64,000 nt of DNA, from contig NZ_JAIQDG010000006.1 in the NCBI RefSeq assembly GCF_020037125.1, positions 248,001 through 312,000 on the forward strand. Reading direction: 5' to 3'. Numbering within the stretch: position 1 is the first letter of the stretch; the number at the start of each line of letters is the position of its first letter. The position numbers and the translations under genes were made by a program. The notes below the pieces were generated by a model that did not search any database, was not told the origin of the DNA, and worked only from the letters and a program-made list of their open reading frames with translations. Below, one piece after another: positions 35,093 through 44,162 of this stretch. This stretch comes from Myxococcus sp. RHSTA-1-4. GTDB lineage: Bacteria; Myxococcota; Myxococcia; Myxococcales; Myxococcaceae.

Positions 35093-36562
35093 TCAGCCCG
35101 CCAGATTGATGATGCGAACGCCGAGCTGGCCCTCCACCTCCACCAGTTCGCCGCGGGCCACCACCTTGCCGTTGACCGACAGCTCCACCGGCTCGCCCGG
35201 GCCCCGGTTCAGCTCGAGGACCTGGCCGGCCCGCATCCCCACCACCTGCTGCGCGGTGACGGGCACGCGCGCCAGCTCCACGGCGATCTGCAACGGCACG
35301 TCGCCGAGCAGGTCGCTCCCGTCCTTGTTCACGTCGTCCAAGGCCGCCCCTTCCAGTTCCGGAGGCACATCCAGCTCCGGGTTGGTGAAGTCCTCTTCCT
35401 CGTCCTGGCCCGAGCCTTCCTCGGAGGCCGAGCGCGGATTGCCCGGCTCCCCCAGGACGATGTCGGTGATGCGCGCCCGGTAGCGCCCATCCTCGATGAA
35501 TACCTCCGCCTCCGCGCGGCCCGCCCGCCCCGAGCCCACCCGGAGCTGCGCCGTCCCGGGCTCGCCCCGGTCCGGCCTCGCCGACAGCGCGTCCAACAGC
35601 AGCACGTCCTTCACCCGGAGGCTGGCCAGGTCCTGGGCGGAAATCTCGGCCGTGCCAATCTCCGCCCGCAACCAGCTGCGCACCGTGGACAGCCGCCCGG
35701 CGTTCGCCTCCATGTCCGCCTTCAGGCGGGCGCGCCGCTGGGCGCTCTCCACCGCCGGCTCCGCCGCCTCCAGCACCGCCGAGGGCACCACCAGCCGCAC
35801 CATGCCGCCATGCGGCCCCAGCGTCGCGTGGAGGTGCACGGCCAGCATGGGCCCGTCGTCTCCCAGGCGCGCGGACACCTCGTCCACGCCCCGGGCCACG
35901 CCGTCCAGCCTCGGGCGGGGCACCGCGTCCTGCAGGCCCGGCACCAGGACCTTGAGGGCCTCGAGGACGACGTAGCCCATCACGCCCTCCTCGATGTCCG
36001 TCAGCGGCCGCAGGCCCACCATCTCCCCCGCGCCGCCCAGCAGCAGGTCCACCGCCGCGTGCGCCAGCGCCAGCTCCACCTCCAGCACCGCCCGGCCCTG
36101 GAGCGCGCCCGGGGCCAGCACCGCCAGGAACGTGGGGTCCCCCAGGAAGCGCCGCAACTCCGCCATGGGCCGCACCTGCACCGACTCCAGCGACAGGTGC
36201 ACCGGCGCGTCGAACAGCTCCTTGAGGCGCGTGGCCACCGCCGCCAACGTGCCGTCCGCCGGCGTCAGCCAGCGCAGGCGCTGCGCCAGCAGCCCCTGTG
36301 CCCGGGACACCTTCTCCAGGTTCCTGAACGTGAAGGGACGCCAGGGGCGCTCCGGCCGCGCGGGCCACGCCTGACGCTCCTGGCGCTCGGGACGCTCCTG
36401 GCGCTCGGGACGCTCCTGGCGCTCGGGACGCTCCTGGCGCTCGGGACGCTCCGGCCGTTCCTGGCGCTCGGGGCGCTCCGGCCGGATGCGCAGCTCGCGG
36501 AGGTCCACGAGCATCGTCCGCTCGTGTGGGGCCGGGCCCTCGTCGTCGGGCTCGACGCTCAT
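35093..36562 (-). CDS. sctQ: Type III C-ring protein SctQ (FliM/FliN-like)
   Basis: A 489-residue cytoplasmic sorting-platform protein. The C-terminal SpoA/FliN domain (about 412-489) is clear: DLLGDVPLQIAVELARVPVT, then LRAGQVLEL-like and VNGKVVARGELVEVEGQLGVRI. A FliM-like middle region occupies about 75-300, with an internal acidic linker (about 370-400). The N-terminus has a Pro-Glu-Arg-Gln repeat tract (28-64) coded by an 18-bp tandem repeat. The start overlaps the end of the sctP-like gene. Longer than most SctQ proteins because of the tract. Confidence 0.92.
   Translation of the reverse strand: MSVEPDDEGPAPHERTMLVDLRELRIRPERPERQERPERPERQERPERQERPERQERPERQERQAWPARPERPWRPFTFRNLEKVSRAQGLLAQRLRWLTPADGTLAAVATRLKELFDAPVHLSLESVQVRPMAELRRFLGDPTFLAVLAPGALQGRAVLEVELALAHAAVDLLLGGAGEMVGLRPLTDIEEGVMGYVVLEALKVLVPGLQDAVPRPRLDGVARGVDEVSARLGDDGPMLAVHLHATLGPHGGMVRLVVPSAVLEAAEPAVESAQRRARLKADMEANAGRLSTVRSWLRAEIGTAEISAQDLASLRVKDVLLLDALSARPDRGEPGTAQLRVGSGRAGRAEAEVFIEDGRYRARITDIVLGEPGNPRSASEEGSGQDEEEDFTNPELDVPPELEGAALDDVNKDGSDLLGDVPLQIAVELARVPVTAQQVVGMRAGQVLELNRGPGEPVELSVNGKVVARGELVEVEGQLGVRIINLAG
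36374..36445 (-). repeat. Four perfect 18-bp tandem repeats inside sctQ
   Basis: The plus-strand unit acgctcctggcgctcggg occurs four times in a row without mismatch, with degenerate copies on both sides. On the coding strand it gives the hexapeptide PERQER. Copy number change would keep the reading frame, so this is a likely length-variable site. Confidence 0.9.
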
Positions 36563-37452
36563 GTCTTGGCCTCGAACTTCAGGTCCTCGAGCCTCAGGCC
36601 ACGGCCACCCAGCGCGGTACGCAGGCCCTCACTGTGCTCCTCGAGCTGCTTCAACACCTCGCGGTTGGAGCCGCTGAAGGTGGCGGAAATCTTCCCGTTC
36701 CTCGCGCTGACCTTGATGGACAGGCCGCTGAGCACGTCGCCGCGCAAATCAATCTGGAACTCCGCGTTGCCGGCGGCGTTGGTGCCCACCCGGATGCGGT
36801 CGACAATCTTCTGCGCAATCTCGCTGGCCAGGGCGCGCAGCCGCTCGGAGCCCGCGGTGTCCTTGGGCTTGGCCACCGGCACCGGCGCCATCAGCGCGGG
36901 GTTGAAGCGGAAACCCGGGGCCATCTCCGCCCCGCCCTCCTTCTTGTCCTTCCCTCCCCCACCGCCGCTGCCCTTGCCGCCGCCCGCGTCGGCATCCGCC
37001 CGGATGGCGGCGCCCCGGTCCGCGTTGACCTGCCCGAGCGAGGACTCCGCCTTGCTCAGGTCCTTGTCACGGGTCTCCGACGTGCGGCGGTCCTCCTTCG
37101 AATCCGTCACGCGGGACTGGGCCCGGGCCTCGGTCGCACCCGCGTCCGCGCGCCGGCTCGTCTGGGCGGCGGCCTGCTGGCCACCGGTGGACGGCTCCTG
37201 GAGGCGCTCGCCGAAGGTCTTCCCCTGCTGGGTCGCCTTGGCCAGCACCGCGCGGGCCAGCCCGCCCTGCGGAGGGGCCGGTGTCTGTGGCGCGCCCGGG
37301 GGCGTCGACTGGGGCTGCGCCTGCTGCATCAGCTTCTGGAAGGCGCTCGCTCCCTCCTGGCGCTTCTTGGCCTGGCCCTCGGCGAGCTTCTTCTCCTGCA
37401 TGATGCGCTCGGCCAGGCGCGCTGCTTCGCGGTCGTCGTCGACTCGGCTCAT
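36559..37452 (-). CDS. Needle-length/substrate-switch protein, SctP/FliK-like
   Basis: A 297-residue protein: charged N-terminus, a long disordered Gln/Ala/Gly-rich middle (about 45-190), and a folded C-terminal domain (about 205-295). The domain pattern (FQIDLRGDVLSGLSIKVS, then GKISATFSGSNREVLKQLEEH, then LRTALGGRGLRLEDLKF) matches the Flg_hook/T3S4 domain of FliK and SctP, which signals SctU to switch substrates. Overlap with sctQ (ATGA) and position between the stalk gene and sctQ agree. Assigned by pattern and position. Confidence 0.78.
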   Translation of the reverse strand: MSRVDDDREAARLAERIMQEKKLAEGQAKKRQEGASAFQKLMQQAQPQSTPPGAPQTPAPPQGGLARAVLAKATQQGKTFGERLQEPSTGGQQAAAQTSRRADAGATEARAQSRVTDSKEDRRTSETRDKDLSKAESSLGQVNADRGAAIRADADAGGGKGSGGGGGKDKKEGGAEMAPGFRFNPALMAPVPVAKPKDTAGSERLRALASEIAQKIVDRIRVGTNAAGNAEFQIDLRGDVLSGLSIKVSARNGKISATFSGSNREVLKQLEEHSEGLRTALGGRGLRLEDLKFEAKT

Positions 37453-37485
37453 GACGTCTTTCCCGAGGGATGGGGTGGCGGCAGG

Positions 37486-37974
37486 TTACTTGCGCTGCCG
37501 AGCCAGGAACAAGGCGTTGCCAATCTCCTCCTGGTTCAGCTCCTCGCGCTGCTGGCGCTCGTACTTCACCTGCTTCAGCCAGTTCTCCTTGTGCTTCTCG
37601 ATGGCCTTCAGCTCCTTGGCCGCCTCCGCCATCTCCCGGCGGCGCTGCTCCACGAGGCGCTCGGCCACCTTCACCGCTTCCTTCTGGCGCTCCACGTCCA
37701 GCGCCACCTGCGCCTCCTCGTCCTTCAGGCGCTCCTCGAAGCGGTTCATCATGTTCATGCCGTTGATGCCGGCGCCCTTGGCCATGACCTCCTTGAGGTA
37801 GGCGGCCACCTTCTCCTTGCGCTCACGCTTGCGCCGCTCCAGCTCGTTCACGAGCCGCTGGAGCTCCGCCTTCTCCTTCTCCACGGCCTTGACGGCGGCG
37901 GAGAACGCCTGCTCCGCCTCCTCCTTGGCGCGGGCGCGCATGTCCTGCAGGGCTTGCAACCGGTACGGGGGCAT
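37486..37974 (-). CDS. Type III stalk protein, SctO/FliJ-like coiled coil
   Basis: A 162-residue protein that is almost entirely a charged, antiparallel coiled coil (heptads of Glu/Lys/Arg/Leu from about 10 to 150), typical of SctO/FliJ, the central stalk that inserts into the SctN hexamer and contacts SctV. Sequence in this family is poorly conserved. The call rests on length, composition and location directly after sctN (59-base gap). Confidence 0.82.
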   Translation of the reverse strand: MPPYRLQALQDMRARAKEEAEQAFSAAVKAVEKEKAELQRLVNELERRKRERKEKVAAYLKEVMAKGAGINGMNMMNRFEERLKDEEAQVALDVERQKEAVKVAERLVEQRRREMAEAAKELKAIEKHKENWLKQVKYERQQREELNQEEIGNALFLARQRK

Positions 37975-38033
37975 GGTGCCCCCATCCTACCGGCGGATTT
38001 CCCTCCGCGCACCCCCGGCCTGGGGCGGGGGCC

Positions 38034-39350
38034 TCAGTCCTCGAACAGGGCGATGAGCTGCGACACCGTGTCCTCGAAGCTGGAGTTGGAGTGGGTGTCC
38101 TGCTTGAGGAAGTCGATGATGGCGTCGTACTTGTCGATGGCCCGGTCCGTGCGCGGGTCCGTGCCGTACTGGTAGGCGCCCAGGAGGATGAGGTCGCGCT
38201 GCTTCTCGTACGTGGAGAGCAGCTCGCGGAGCTGGCCGGCGGCCTTCTTGTGCTCCTTGCTGACGATGCCGCTCATCACACGGCTGAGGCTGGCCAGCAC
38301 GTCCATGGCGGGCCACTGGTTTCGCTCGCCGAGGGCGCGGTTGAGGATGAAGTGGCCGTCGAGAATACCGCGGACCTCGTCCGCGATGGGCTCCTCCATG
38401 TCACCGCCGGCCACGAGGCAGGTGTAGATGGCGGTGCACTTGCCCTTCGCCGAGTTGCCCGTGCGCTCCAGGATGCGGGGCAGCATGGAGAACACGCTCG
38501 GCGGGTAGCCCTGGCGGGCCGGAGGCTCACCGACGGCGAGGCCAATCTCACGCTGGGCGCGGGCCAAGCGCGTCACCGTGTCCAGCATGAAGAGCACGTT
38601 GCCGCCGCGCTCCCGGAAGTACTCGGCGATGGCCGTGGCCACGTAGGCGGCGCGCAGGCGCACGAGGCTGGGCTGGTCCGAGGTGGCGCACACCAGCACG
38701 GAGCGCTTCATGCCCTCCTCGCCCATGGCGTCCTCGATGAACTCGCGCACCTCGCGGCCACGCTCGCCGATGAGGGCCACCACGCACAGGTCGGCCTGGG
38801 TGTTGCGCGCTATCTGTCCCATCAGCGTGGACTTGCCCACGCCCGAGCCGGCGAAGAGGCCCACGCGCTGGCCCTCGCCCACGGTGAGCAGCCCGTCGAT
38901 GCAGCGCACGCCCAGGGGCAGCGGCCGCTCGATGCGCTGGCGGGTGAAGGGGTCCGGGCAGTCGCGGTCCACGGACCAGTCGACGAGGCCCGCGTCCTCC
39001 GGCAGCGGGCTGCCGTCCATCGGCTCGCCGATGCCGTTGAGCACCCGGCCCAGCAGCGCGTCCCCGCACTTGATGGTCAACGGCTTGCCGGCGGGGACGA
39101 CCTCGCTGTCCGGGCCGATGCCGACGAGCTCGCCCAGGGGCATGAGCATGACGTCATCGCCCTGGAAGCCCACCACCTCGGCCTTCACGGCGCCGCGGTT
39201 GCGGCTCTTGATGTAGACCAGCTCGCCCACGCGCACGTTGGGCACGCTCGCCTTGATGATGAGGCCGGTCAGCTCGGTGACGCGGCCGCGGACGCGCACG
39301 AGCTGCGCTTCCTTGATGAGGTCGTAGTAGCGCGACAGGTCGATGGCCAT
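38034..39350 (-). CDS. sctN: Type III secretion ATPase SctN (FliI family)
   Basis: A 438-residue F1-beta-like ATPase that unfolds substrates and strips chaperones. P-loop GSGVGKST is at residues 168-175; Walker B MLDTVTRLARAQREIG has Asp257. The family signature SALREAR-type region is present as PPARQGYPPSVFSMLP. Length is normal. It is flanked by sctL (18-base gap) and the stalk gene, the usual L-N-O order. Confidence 0.97.
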   Translation of the reverse strand: MAIDLSRYYDLIKEAQLVRVRGRVTELTGLIIKASVPNVRVGELVYIKSRNRGAVKAEVVGFQGDDVMLMPLGELVGIGPDSEVVPAGKPLTIKCGDALLGRVLNGIGEPMDGSPLPEDAGLVDWSVDRDCPDPFTRQRIERPLPLGVRCIDGLLTVGEGQRVGLFAGSGVGKSTLMGQIARNTQADLCVVALIGERGREVREFIEDAMGEEGMKRSVLVCATSDQPSLVRLRAAYVATAIAEYFRERGGNVLFMLDTVTRLARAQREIGLAVGEPPARQGYPPSVFSMLPRILERTGNSAKGKCTAIYTCLVAGGDMEEPIADEVRGILDGHFILNRALGERNQWPAMDVLASLSRVMSGIVSKEHKKAAGQLRELLSTYEKQRDLILLGAYQYGTDPRTDRAIDKYDAIIDFLKQDTHSNSSFEDTVSQLIALFED

Positions 39351-39368
39351 GTGTGCCTCCCTGGCGCC

Positions 39369-40043
39369 TCAGGCCGGCCCTTCCTTCCGGCCGTTCGGGT
39401 CCGGAAGGAGGACGTTCTGGAGCATCTCGAGCTGGGTGGGGAGCTGCGCGTCCACCGTGCCGAACTCCGTCTGGACGATGCAGCCCACCGGCGCCACGTC
39501 CGGGTCCTCCCGGATGGCCAGGTCCACCGCCCGGCCGATGAGCTCCATGAGGACCGGCTTCTTGGCGCGCAGCACCGCCGCCGTCTTCGGGTGCACCCGC
39601 AGCACCATGGACCGGGCGCTGCGCAGGTTTTCAATGGCGGACGCGCACAGCTCCACCATCAGGTCCGGGTCCTTCTCCAGGCTCCGGCCGATGATCTTCT
39701 CCGCCATCCGCAGCGACAGCTCGATGACGTCCCGCTCGTGGTTGCCGAGCAGCTCTCCCGCCTGCATCTTCGCGCGGAGGATGATTTCGGTGGCCTGCGC
39801 GAGGCCCTCCTGCCGGCCCTGCTCCCGCGCCTTCGCCAGCAGCTCCTCACGCTCGCGCTGGGCGTCGGCGAGGATGCGCTCCTTCTCGCGATGCGCGTCC
39901 TCGAGGATGGACTGGGCGCCCTGGCGGGCCTCGAAGACCTCGGCGTTCATCACGCCGGCGCGGGGCGGGCGCAGCACGGGCCGCTCCGCCGCGAAGCCCG
40001 GCTCCGCGCTCCCGTCGCCTTTGATCACCTTGCCGATAGCCAT
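39369..40043 (-). CDS. sctL: Type III ATPase regulator SctL (FliH family)
   Basis: A 224-residue protein with a long N-terminal coiled coil (about 35-95; heptads around AQREREELLAKAREQGRQEG) and a C-terminal domain (about 100-215) related to the peripheral stalk subunit of ATP synthases, as in SctL/FliH/HrpE. It tethers the ATPase to the sorting platform. Located directly before sctN, 24 bases after the FliG/SctK-position gene. Confidence 0.9.
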   Translation of the reverse strand: MAIGKVIKGDGSAEPGFAAERPVLRPPRAGVMNAEVFEARQGAQSILEDAHREKERILADAQREREELLAKAREQGRQEGLAQATEIILRAKMQAGELLGNHERDVIELSLRMAEKIIGRSLEKDPDLMVELCASAIENLRSARSMVLRVHPKTAAVLRAKKPVLMELIGRAVDLAIREDPDVAPVGCIVQTEFGTVDAQLPTQLEMLQNVLLPDPNGRKEGPA

Positions 40044-40067
40044 GGGGTGCTCCTTGGGTCCCCGATG

Positions 40068-41888
40068 CTAGCGCGTTCCGCCCCTGGGTCCACGTCCGCC
40101 CGAGCCCGGAGGCACCACCGGGCGGTCGATTCCGGACGTGGACCGGGGCCGGCGCTGCACCGACGTGCCCTCGGTCAGGGCCGCCTGACCGGGGGACGTG
40201 GTCGCCCGCCCGGGCAGCACCCGGGGAGGCCGCTCCGGCGCCGGCTCCTCCGGCGCGCCCCGGCTCCCACCCCGAGGGGCGCCTGAGCCCCGGGAGCGGA
40301 ACACCCGGGAGCCGTCCGGGTCCCCGCTGGACTCGGCACCGGGCTCCACGCCAGGGCGCCTCCGGGAGACACGAGGAGGCTCCTCGGGCGGCCGCCGCAC
40401 CCGGGACGGCTCTCCCGGCGCGACGCGGGAGCGCTCCCGGCCGGGCTCCGGGTTCGTCTCCGGCTCCTGGCGGGGGGCACCGCGCTGGCCCAGGCGCGAG
40501 GGCGGCGGGCCGATCCGGGCCCCGTCCGGATCCGCCCGCACGGGCCGTGACGGCCGGGGCTCGGGCGCTCCGGGCTCGCGGCGGGCGCCGGCAGGGGTGG
40601 CAATGGAGGATTCGCGGCGGGGCGGCACCCGGTGCACGGCGGAGCCGCCCGGGTCTGCCGGGGTCCTCGCCGCGGGCCCGCGGCTGGACATCGCCCCCGC
40701 GTTCCGGGCCGCGCGCTCGGCCATGGGGTCCCTCCGCGCGGCGCCGGACACCGCGGGCACCTGGCGGGAGGGGGCCGGGCCCTGCATGGACGGACGCGGC
40801 TTCGGCCCGGACACGGCGGGGCCCTGCATGGACGCGCGAGGCGCCTGGGACGAGGGCGCGTCCCGGGAAGGCGCGCCGGCCGCCTTGCGCGCCCCCGGCG
40901 GCGGCGGGAGCACCGCGGACTGACGCGGCGGGGGCTGGGACGCAAGACGCACCGGGCGCTCGATGAGGCCCCGCGTGGCCAGGCGCTCCAGGTCCATGAC
41001 GATGTCGGTGCGGCCGCCGTCGCCCCGGGCGGTGGGGCGGATGCGCTCCTCCCGGACCCACTTCGCCAGCAGGCTGCCGAACTCGCCGCGGTACTTCTCC
41101 AGCATGCGCGCGGCGAACTCCGGCGACTGCGCCACGCACGCGCGCGCCAGCCGCTGGACGCCCGCGCTCCGGATGGCGGCCGCCAGGCTCGTCAGTCCCT
41201 CATGCACCGTCAGCGCCGCGCGCGCGTCTTCCTCGGGCAGCTTGCGCGGGGCATTGGCCGCCACCGACTTGGTGGCCAGCAGCTTCAGGTCCGGCGGCAG
41301 CGGCTCGATGAGCGCGTCGCGCTCCCCGTCCGGCAGGCCCGCCATCGCCGGCCCCAGCACGCGCGCGCCCAGCCGATCACACACGGTGAGGATTTCGCGC
41401 TGCTGGAGCTGGAGCACGTCGGAGAACTTGAAGCCCGCGGCCTGCTGCCCGGCCTCGCGCGCCAGCGCCTCCTCCAGCTTCCACCGGACGATGTCCAGCA
41501 CCTGCGGACGGACCTCGCGCGTCAGCTTCACGCGCGGGGGCGGCAGGTGGGCGCGCACCGCGTCCGCCAGCGTGCCCGGCAGCGCGCGCAGCACCACCTC
41601 CACCAGCGCCCCGCGCTCGCGCTGCAGCAGCGCGGCCAGCCGCTCCGGCTCCGCGCTCCAGAGCTGCCCACGCCGGTCCTTGAGGAAGCGCTTGATTTCC
41701 TGCACCACCGCGGGGATGCGCTTCTCCCGCGGAATCTGGAGGATTTCCTGCGCGCGGTGGCGCAGCAGCGCGCCCTCCTCTTCCGGGAGGTGCTCCAGCG
41801 CCGCGAGGCTGTCCTGACCGCCGAAGGTGACGGCCGTCAGGAGCATCATGCTCTGGCGCTTGTTGAGCGAGGTGAAGAACGAGTCCAA
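40068..41888 (-). CDS. FliG/SctK-position protein with disordered C-terminus
   Basis: A 606-residue protein between sctJ and sctL, the slot of fliG in flagella and sctK in injectisomes. Residues 1-130 (LNKRQSMMLLTAVTFGGQDSLAALEHLP, EEEGALLRHRAQEI, then IPAVVQEIKRFL) have the helical pattern of the FliG N-terminal domain. Residues about 130-320 are helical too. The remaining 280 residues are a Pro/Arg/Gly-rich disordered tail with repeated ASMQGPA-type words. I cannot prove homology to FliG by eye; the positional role is the stronger argument. Confidence 0.55.
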   Translation of the reverse strand: MDSFFTSLNKRQSMMLLTAVTFGGQDSLAALEHLPEEEGALLRHRAQEILQIPREKRIPAVVQEIKRFLKDRRGQLWSAEPERLAALLQRERGALVEVVLRALPGTLADAVRAHLPPPRVKLTREVRPQVLDIVRWKLEEALAREAGQQAAGFKFSDVLQLQQREILTVCDRLGARVLGPAMAGLPDGERDALIEPLPPDLKLLATKSVAANAPRKLPEEDARAALTVHEGLTSLAAAIRSAGVQRLARACVAQSPEFAARMLEKYRGEFGSLLAKWVREERIRPTARGDGGRTDIVMDLERLATRGLIERPVRLASQPPPRQSAVLPPPPGARKAAGAPSRDAPSSQAPRASMQGPAVSGPKPRPSMQGPAPSRQVPAVSGAARRDPMAERAARNAGAMSSRGPAARTPADPGGSAVHRVPPRRESSIATPAGARREPGAPEPRPSRPVRADPDGARIGPPPSRLGQRGAPRQEPETNPEPGRERSRVAPGEPSRVRRPPEEPPRVSRRRPGVEPGAESSGDPDGSRVFRSRGSGAPRGGSRGAPEEPAPERPPRVLPGRATTSPGQAALTEGTSVQRRPRSTSGIDRPVVPPGSGGRGPRGGTR

Positions 41889-41960
41889 ACGTCACCTCGC
41901 GGGCTCACGGCCGCCCGCGCTGGGAGGAGGAAGGAAGCCCCGCCGCAAGGGGCAACGGCG

Positions 41961-42779
41961 TCAGGCCTCCGGAGGCCGGGCGCGGGGACGGCCCCCGGCG
42001 CGGGCCGCGGGAGCGCTGCTGGAGCCCCCGCGCATGAACGTCCACACCGTCAGGCCCATCATCACCAGCACCAGCGCGAAGGCGCCGCCGAGCATCACCT
42101 TGAACTGGCCCGCGCTGGACGCCGTCATCCGCAGCCCCAGCACGTCCTGCAGCCGGCTCTCCGAGTCCGTCTCCGCCGTGGGCAGCATCGCCTGCGTCAT
42201 CAGCACCGTCACCGCGTCCGGCTTCAACTCCGGCACCGAGGTGGCGGCGAAGCGCTTCACCATCTCTTCCGTGATGGGCGGCTTGTTGCCCTCGAGCGGC
42301 CGGTACTTGATGAACACCGACGCGGACGGCATCGGCTTGTTCTCCGGCTGCGTCAGGTCGTTGTTCTCCGGAATCATCACGATGGCGCGCGCCTCCAGCA
42401 CGCCGTCGATCTGATTGAGCGCGTTGGACACCTCGCCGCCCAGCGCCTTGAGGAGCATCGCGCGCTCCTCGGTGGCGGTGGGCACCATGCTGCCCTTGGC
42501 GAAGTGGGCCAGGCCCTTCTCCACCGGGCGCGGCAGCGAGTTGCGCTTGAGCAGCTCCGCGGCCTGGGCGGCGTCCGCCTTGGGCACGGTAATCATGAAC
42601 CGCACCTCGTTGCCGCCCTCCTCCTTCTCCTTCTTGGCGTTGATGCCGTTCTTGCTGAGCAGGACGTAGATTTCGTTGGCGTCCGCTTCGGTCAGCTCGT
42701 GCTGGAGCTCGATGTGGCAGCCCGTCACGAGGACGAGGGCGAGGAGCGGGGCGACAAACGCGTGCGGTCGGCGAATCAT
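41961..42779 (-). CDS. sctJ: Type III inner-ring lipoprotein SctJ (FliF/YscJ family)
   Basis: A 272-residue lipoprotein (lipobox VTGC, Cys21) with the two periplasmic ring-building domains of the YscJ/PrgK family. ELQHELTEADANEIYVLLSKNGI and the SNALNQIDGVLEARAIVMIPE segment are typical. A C-terminal membrane helix follows (about 235-257). It begins 106 bases after sctI; a strong hairpin lies in between. No SctD partner or secretin is seen in the window. Confidence 0.94.
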   Translation of the reverse strand: MIRRPHAFVAPLLALVLVTGCHIELQHELTEADANEIYVLLSKNGINAKKEKEEGGNEVRFMITVPKADAAQAAELLKRNSLPRPVEKGLAHFAKGSMVPTATEERAMLLKALGGEVSNALNQIDGVLEARAIVMIPENNDLTQPENKPMPSASVFIKYRPLEGNKPPITEEMVKRFAATSVPELKPDAVTVLMTQAMLPTAETDSESRLQDVLGLRMTASSAGQFKVMLGGAFALVLVMMGLTVWTFMRGGSSSAPAARAGGRPRARPPEA

Positions 42780-42815
42780 GGGCGGGGCGAGCTTACTAGG
42801 CCCCCGGAAAACGCG

Positions 42816-42855
42816 GAAGGGCGCCCCCTCCCCCAAGAGGGAGGGACCGCCCTTC
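42816..42855 (-). terminator. Strong hairpin between sctI and sctJ
   Basis: GAAGGGCG pairs with CGCCCTTC, and inside it a CCCTCCC stretch pairs with GGGAGGG. It lies after the sctI stop and before the sctJ start on the minus strand. It could end or attenuate the sigma-operon transcript, setting sctI apart from the long sctJ operon. Confidence 0.6.
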
Positions 42856-42885
42856 ACCGGCGCCACCGGGGTGCGGTGGGAATGC

Positions 42886-43437
42886 CTAGACCTGCGTCTT
42901 GACGACGTCCTTGAGGCCGGTGGTGGCCTTCTCCACCACCTTGCTCGTCAGGTCCAGCTGCTGCGTGTACTGGTACATGGACGCCTGGAGCGACAGCAGC
43001 TCCGCGTTGGAGAACTGCTTCCCGCTGGAGGCCTGGGCGATGATCTTCTCCAGGTTGCCCTGGCCCTTCTCCAGGTCGCCAATCACCTGCGTCATCATGT
43101 CGCCGGCCTTGGACGACTTCGCCGTCTCGGCCTTGGCGGCCACGGGCTCGGCGCCCTTCGCCGTCAGCGGCTCCTGGCCGGCGGCGCTCACCTTGTTGAG
43201 GGCGGCCTTCTCCGTCTTGTTGACGGTCTCCACCTGGCGCACGGCCTCCGTGCGCTGGGTGGCCTGGGCCTTGTTCACGCCCTGGGTGGCGTCCACCTGG
43301 CCCGCGCCCTGCGCCTTGTCAGCGAGAACTCCGTCGAACTTCGACGCGCCCTGCTTGTTCGTCTGCTGAGCGCCCTGCTCCTGGAGTTTTTGCTGCGCCA
43401 CCTGCGCCGCGGAGACCCCGGTCATCGGACCCGCCAT
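42886..43437 (-). CDS. Type III inner-rod protein SctI-like
   Basis: A 183-residue protein. The long N-terminal region (to about 125) is Gln/Ala-rich, charged and probably disordered. The C-terminal 45 residues carry the inner-rod pattern: FSNAELLSLQASMYQYTQQL then DLTSKVVEKATTGLKDVV, similar in layout to SctI proteins, which end in two amphipathic helices. It lies directly before sctJ, the usual I-J order. The ATG at 43437 has AGGAGG eight bases upstream. It overlaps the 3' end of the sigma gene by 119 bases. Confidence 0.75.
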   Translation of the reverse strand: MAGPMTGVSAAQVAQQKLQEQGAQQTNKQGASKFDGVLADKAQGAGQVDATQGVNKAQATQRTEAVRQVETVNKTEKAALNKVSAAGQEPLTAKGAEPVAAKAETAKSSKAGDMMTQVIGDLEKGQGNLEKIIAQASSGKQFSNAELLSLQASMYQYTQQLDLTSKVVEKATTGLKDVVKTQV

Positions 43438-44155
43438 GTGAGACCCTCCTTGCATCCGTCGGAGTCGGAGGCAGTGCCTCCTCCTCGTTCAAGAGTTCCT
43501 TGAGCCGGTCGATTGCGCGCGCATGCAGCCGCGACGCCCAGCTCTTCGACTGCCCTATTTCCGCCCCCGCCTCCTCCAGCGTCCTGCCCTGGAAGTAGTA
43601 GCCCTGAAGGAGCTTCTTCTCCTTCTCCGGGAGCTTCTCTATCGCCGCCCGCACCCGCGTCTTCAACTGCTCCAGCTCCAGCCGGACGTCCACCGGCAGG
43701 GACTCGTCGGTGTAGCCCTGCGCGTCCGCCCCTTCCAGGCTCGTGGCGAACACCATGGCGAGCCCGGCCACCGCATCCGAGATGTCATTGACATCATCGT
43801 CGAATGAGCTGCCCCGGTTGCTTGTCCCCGACTCCCTGTCGGAGAGATTGCCCAGGTACGCCGCCGCCCGCTCCCCCGCGAAGGCGGTGCGGGCATCCGA
43901 GCCCCGCAACACCCCCATCTTCCTCAGCCCGTCGAAGATGGCGCCCTTGATGCGGTAGTGGGCGAAGGTGAGGAAGTTGGCCCCGACCTTCGGGTCGAAC
44001 CGCTCGGCGGCCTCCAGCAGGCCTATCTGTCCGTACGCGACCAGCTCATCCAGCTCGAGCTGGGCGTTGAACTGCTTGCGCACGGTCGCCGCCAGCGACC
44101 GCACGTAGGGGCCGTACTTCTCGAGGATGACCTTCCTGTCGTCGCCCAGAGCCAA
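43319..44155 (-). CDS. FliA-family (sigma-28, group 3) sigma factor
   Basis: A 278-residue sigma factor. Region 2 (about 8-80) reads LEKYGPYVRSLAATV then LDELVAYGQIGLLEAAERFDP then FAHYRIKGAIFDGLRKM; region 4 (about 170-222) reads KLPEKEKKLLQGYYFQGRTL then the helix-turn-helix. Group 3 sigma factors such as FliA recognise TAAAGTTT-N11-GCCGATAA, and four sites close to this lie in the same block. The last 55 residues run into sctI in another frame and are not part of the family. It begins seven bases after a FlgM-like gene. No flagellar genes are nearby. Confidence 0.88.
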   Translation of the reverse strand: MALGDDRKVILEKYGPYVRSLAATVRKQFNAQLELDELVAYGQIGLLEAAERFDPKVGANFLTFAHYRIKGAIFDGLRKMGVLRGSDARTAFAGERAAAYLGNLSDRESGTSNRGSSFDDDVNDISDAVAGLAMVFATSLEGADAQGYTDESLPVDVRLELEQLKTRVRAAIEKLPEKEKKLLQGYYFQGRTLEEAGAEIGQSKSWASRLHARAIDRLKELLNEEEALPPTPTDARRVSHGGSDDRGLRGAGGAAKTPGAGRSADEQAGRVEVRRSSR

Positions 44156-44162
44156 GCGCCGC

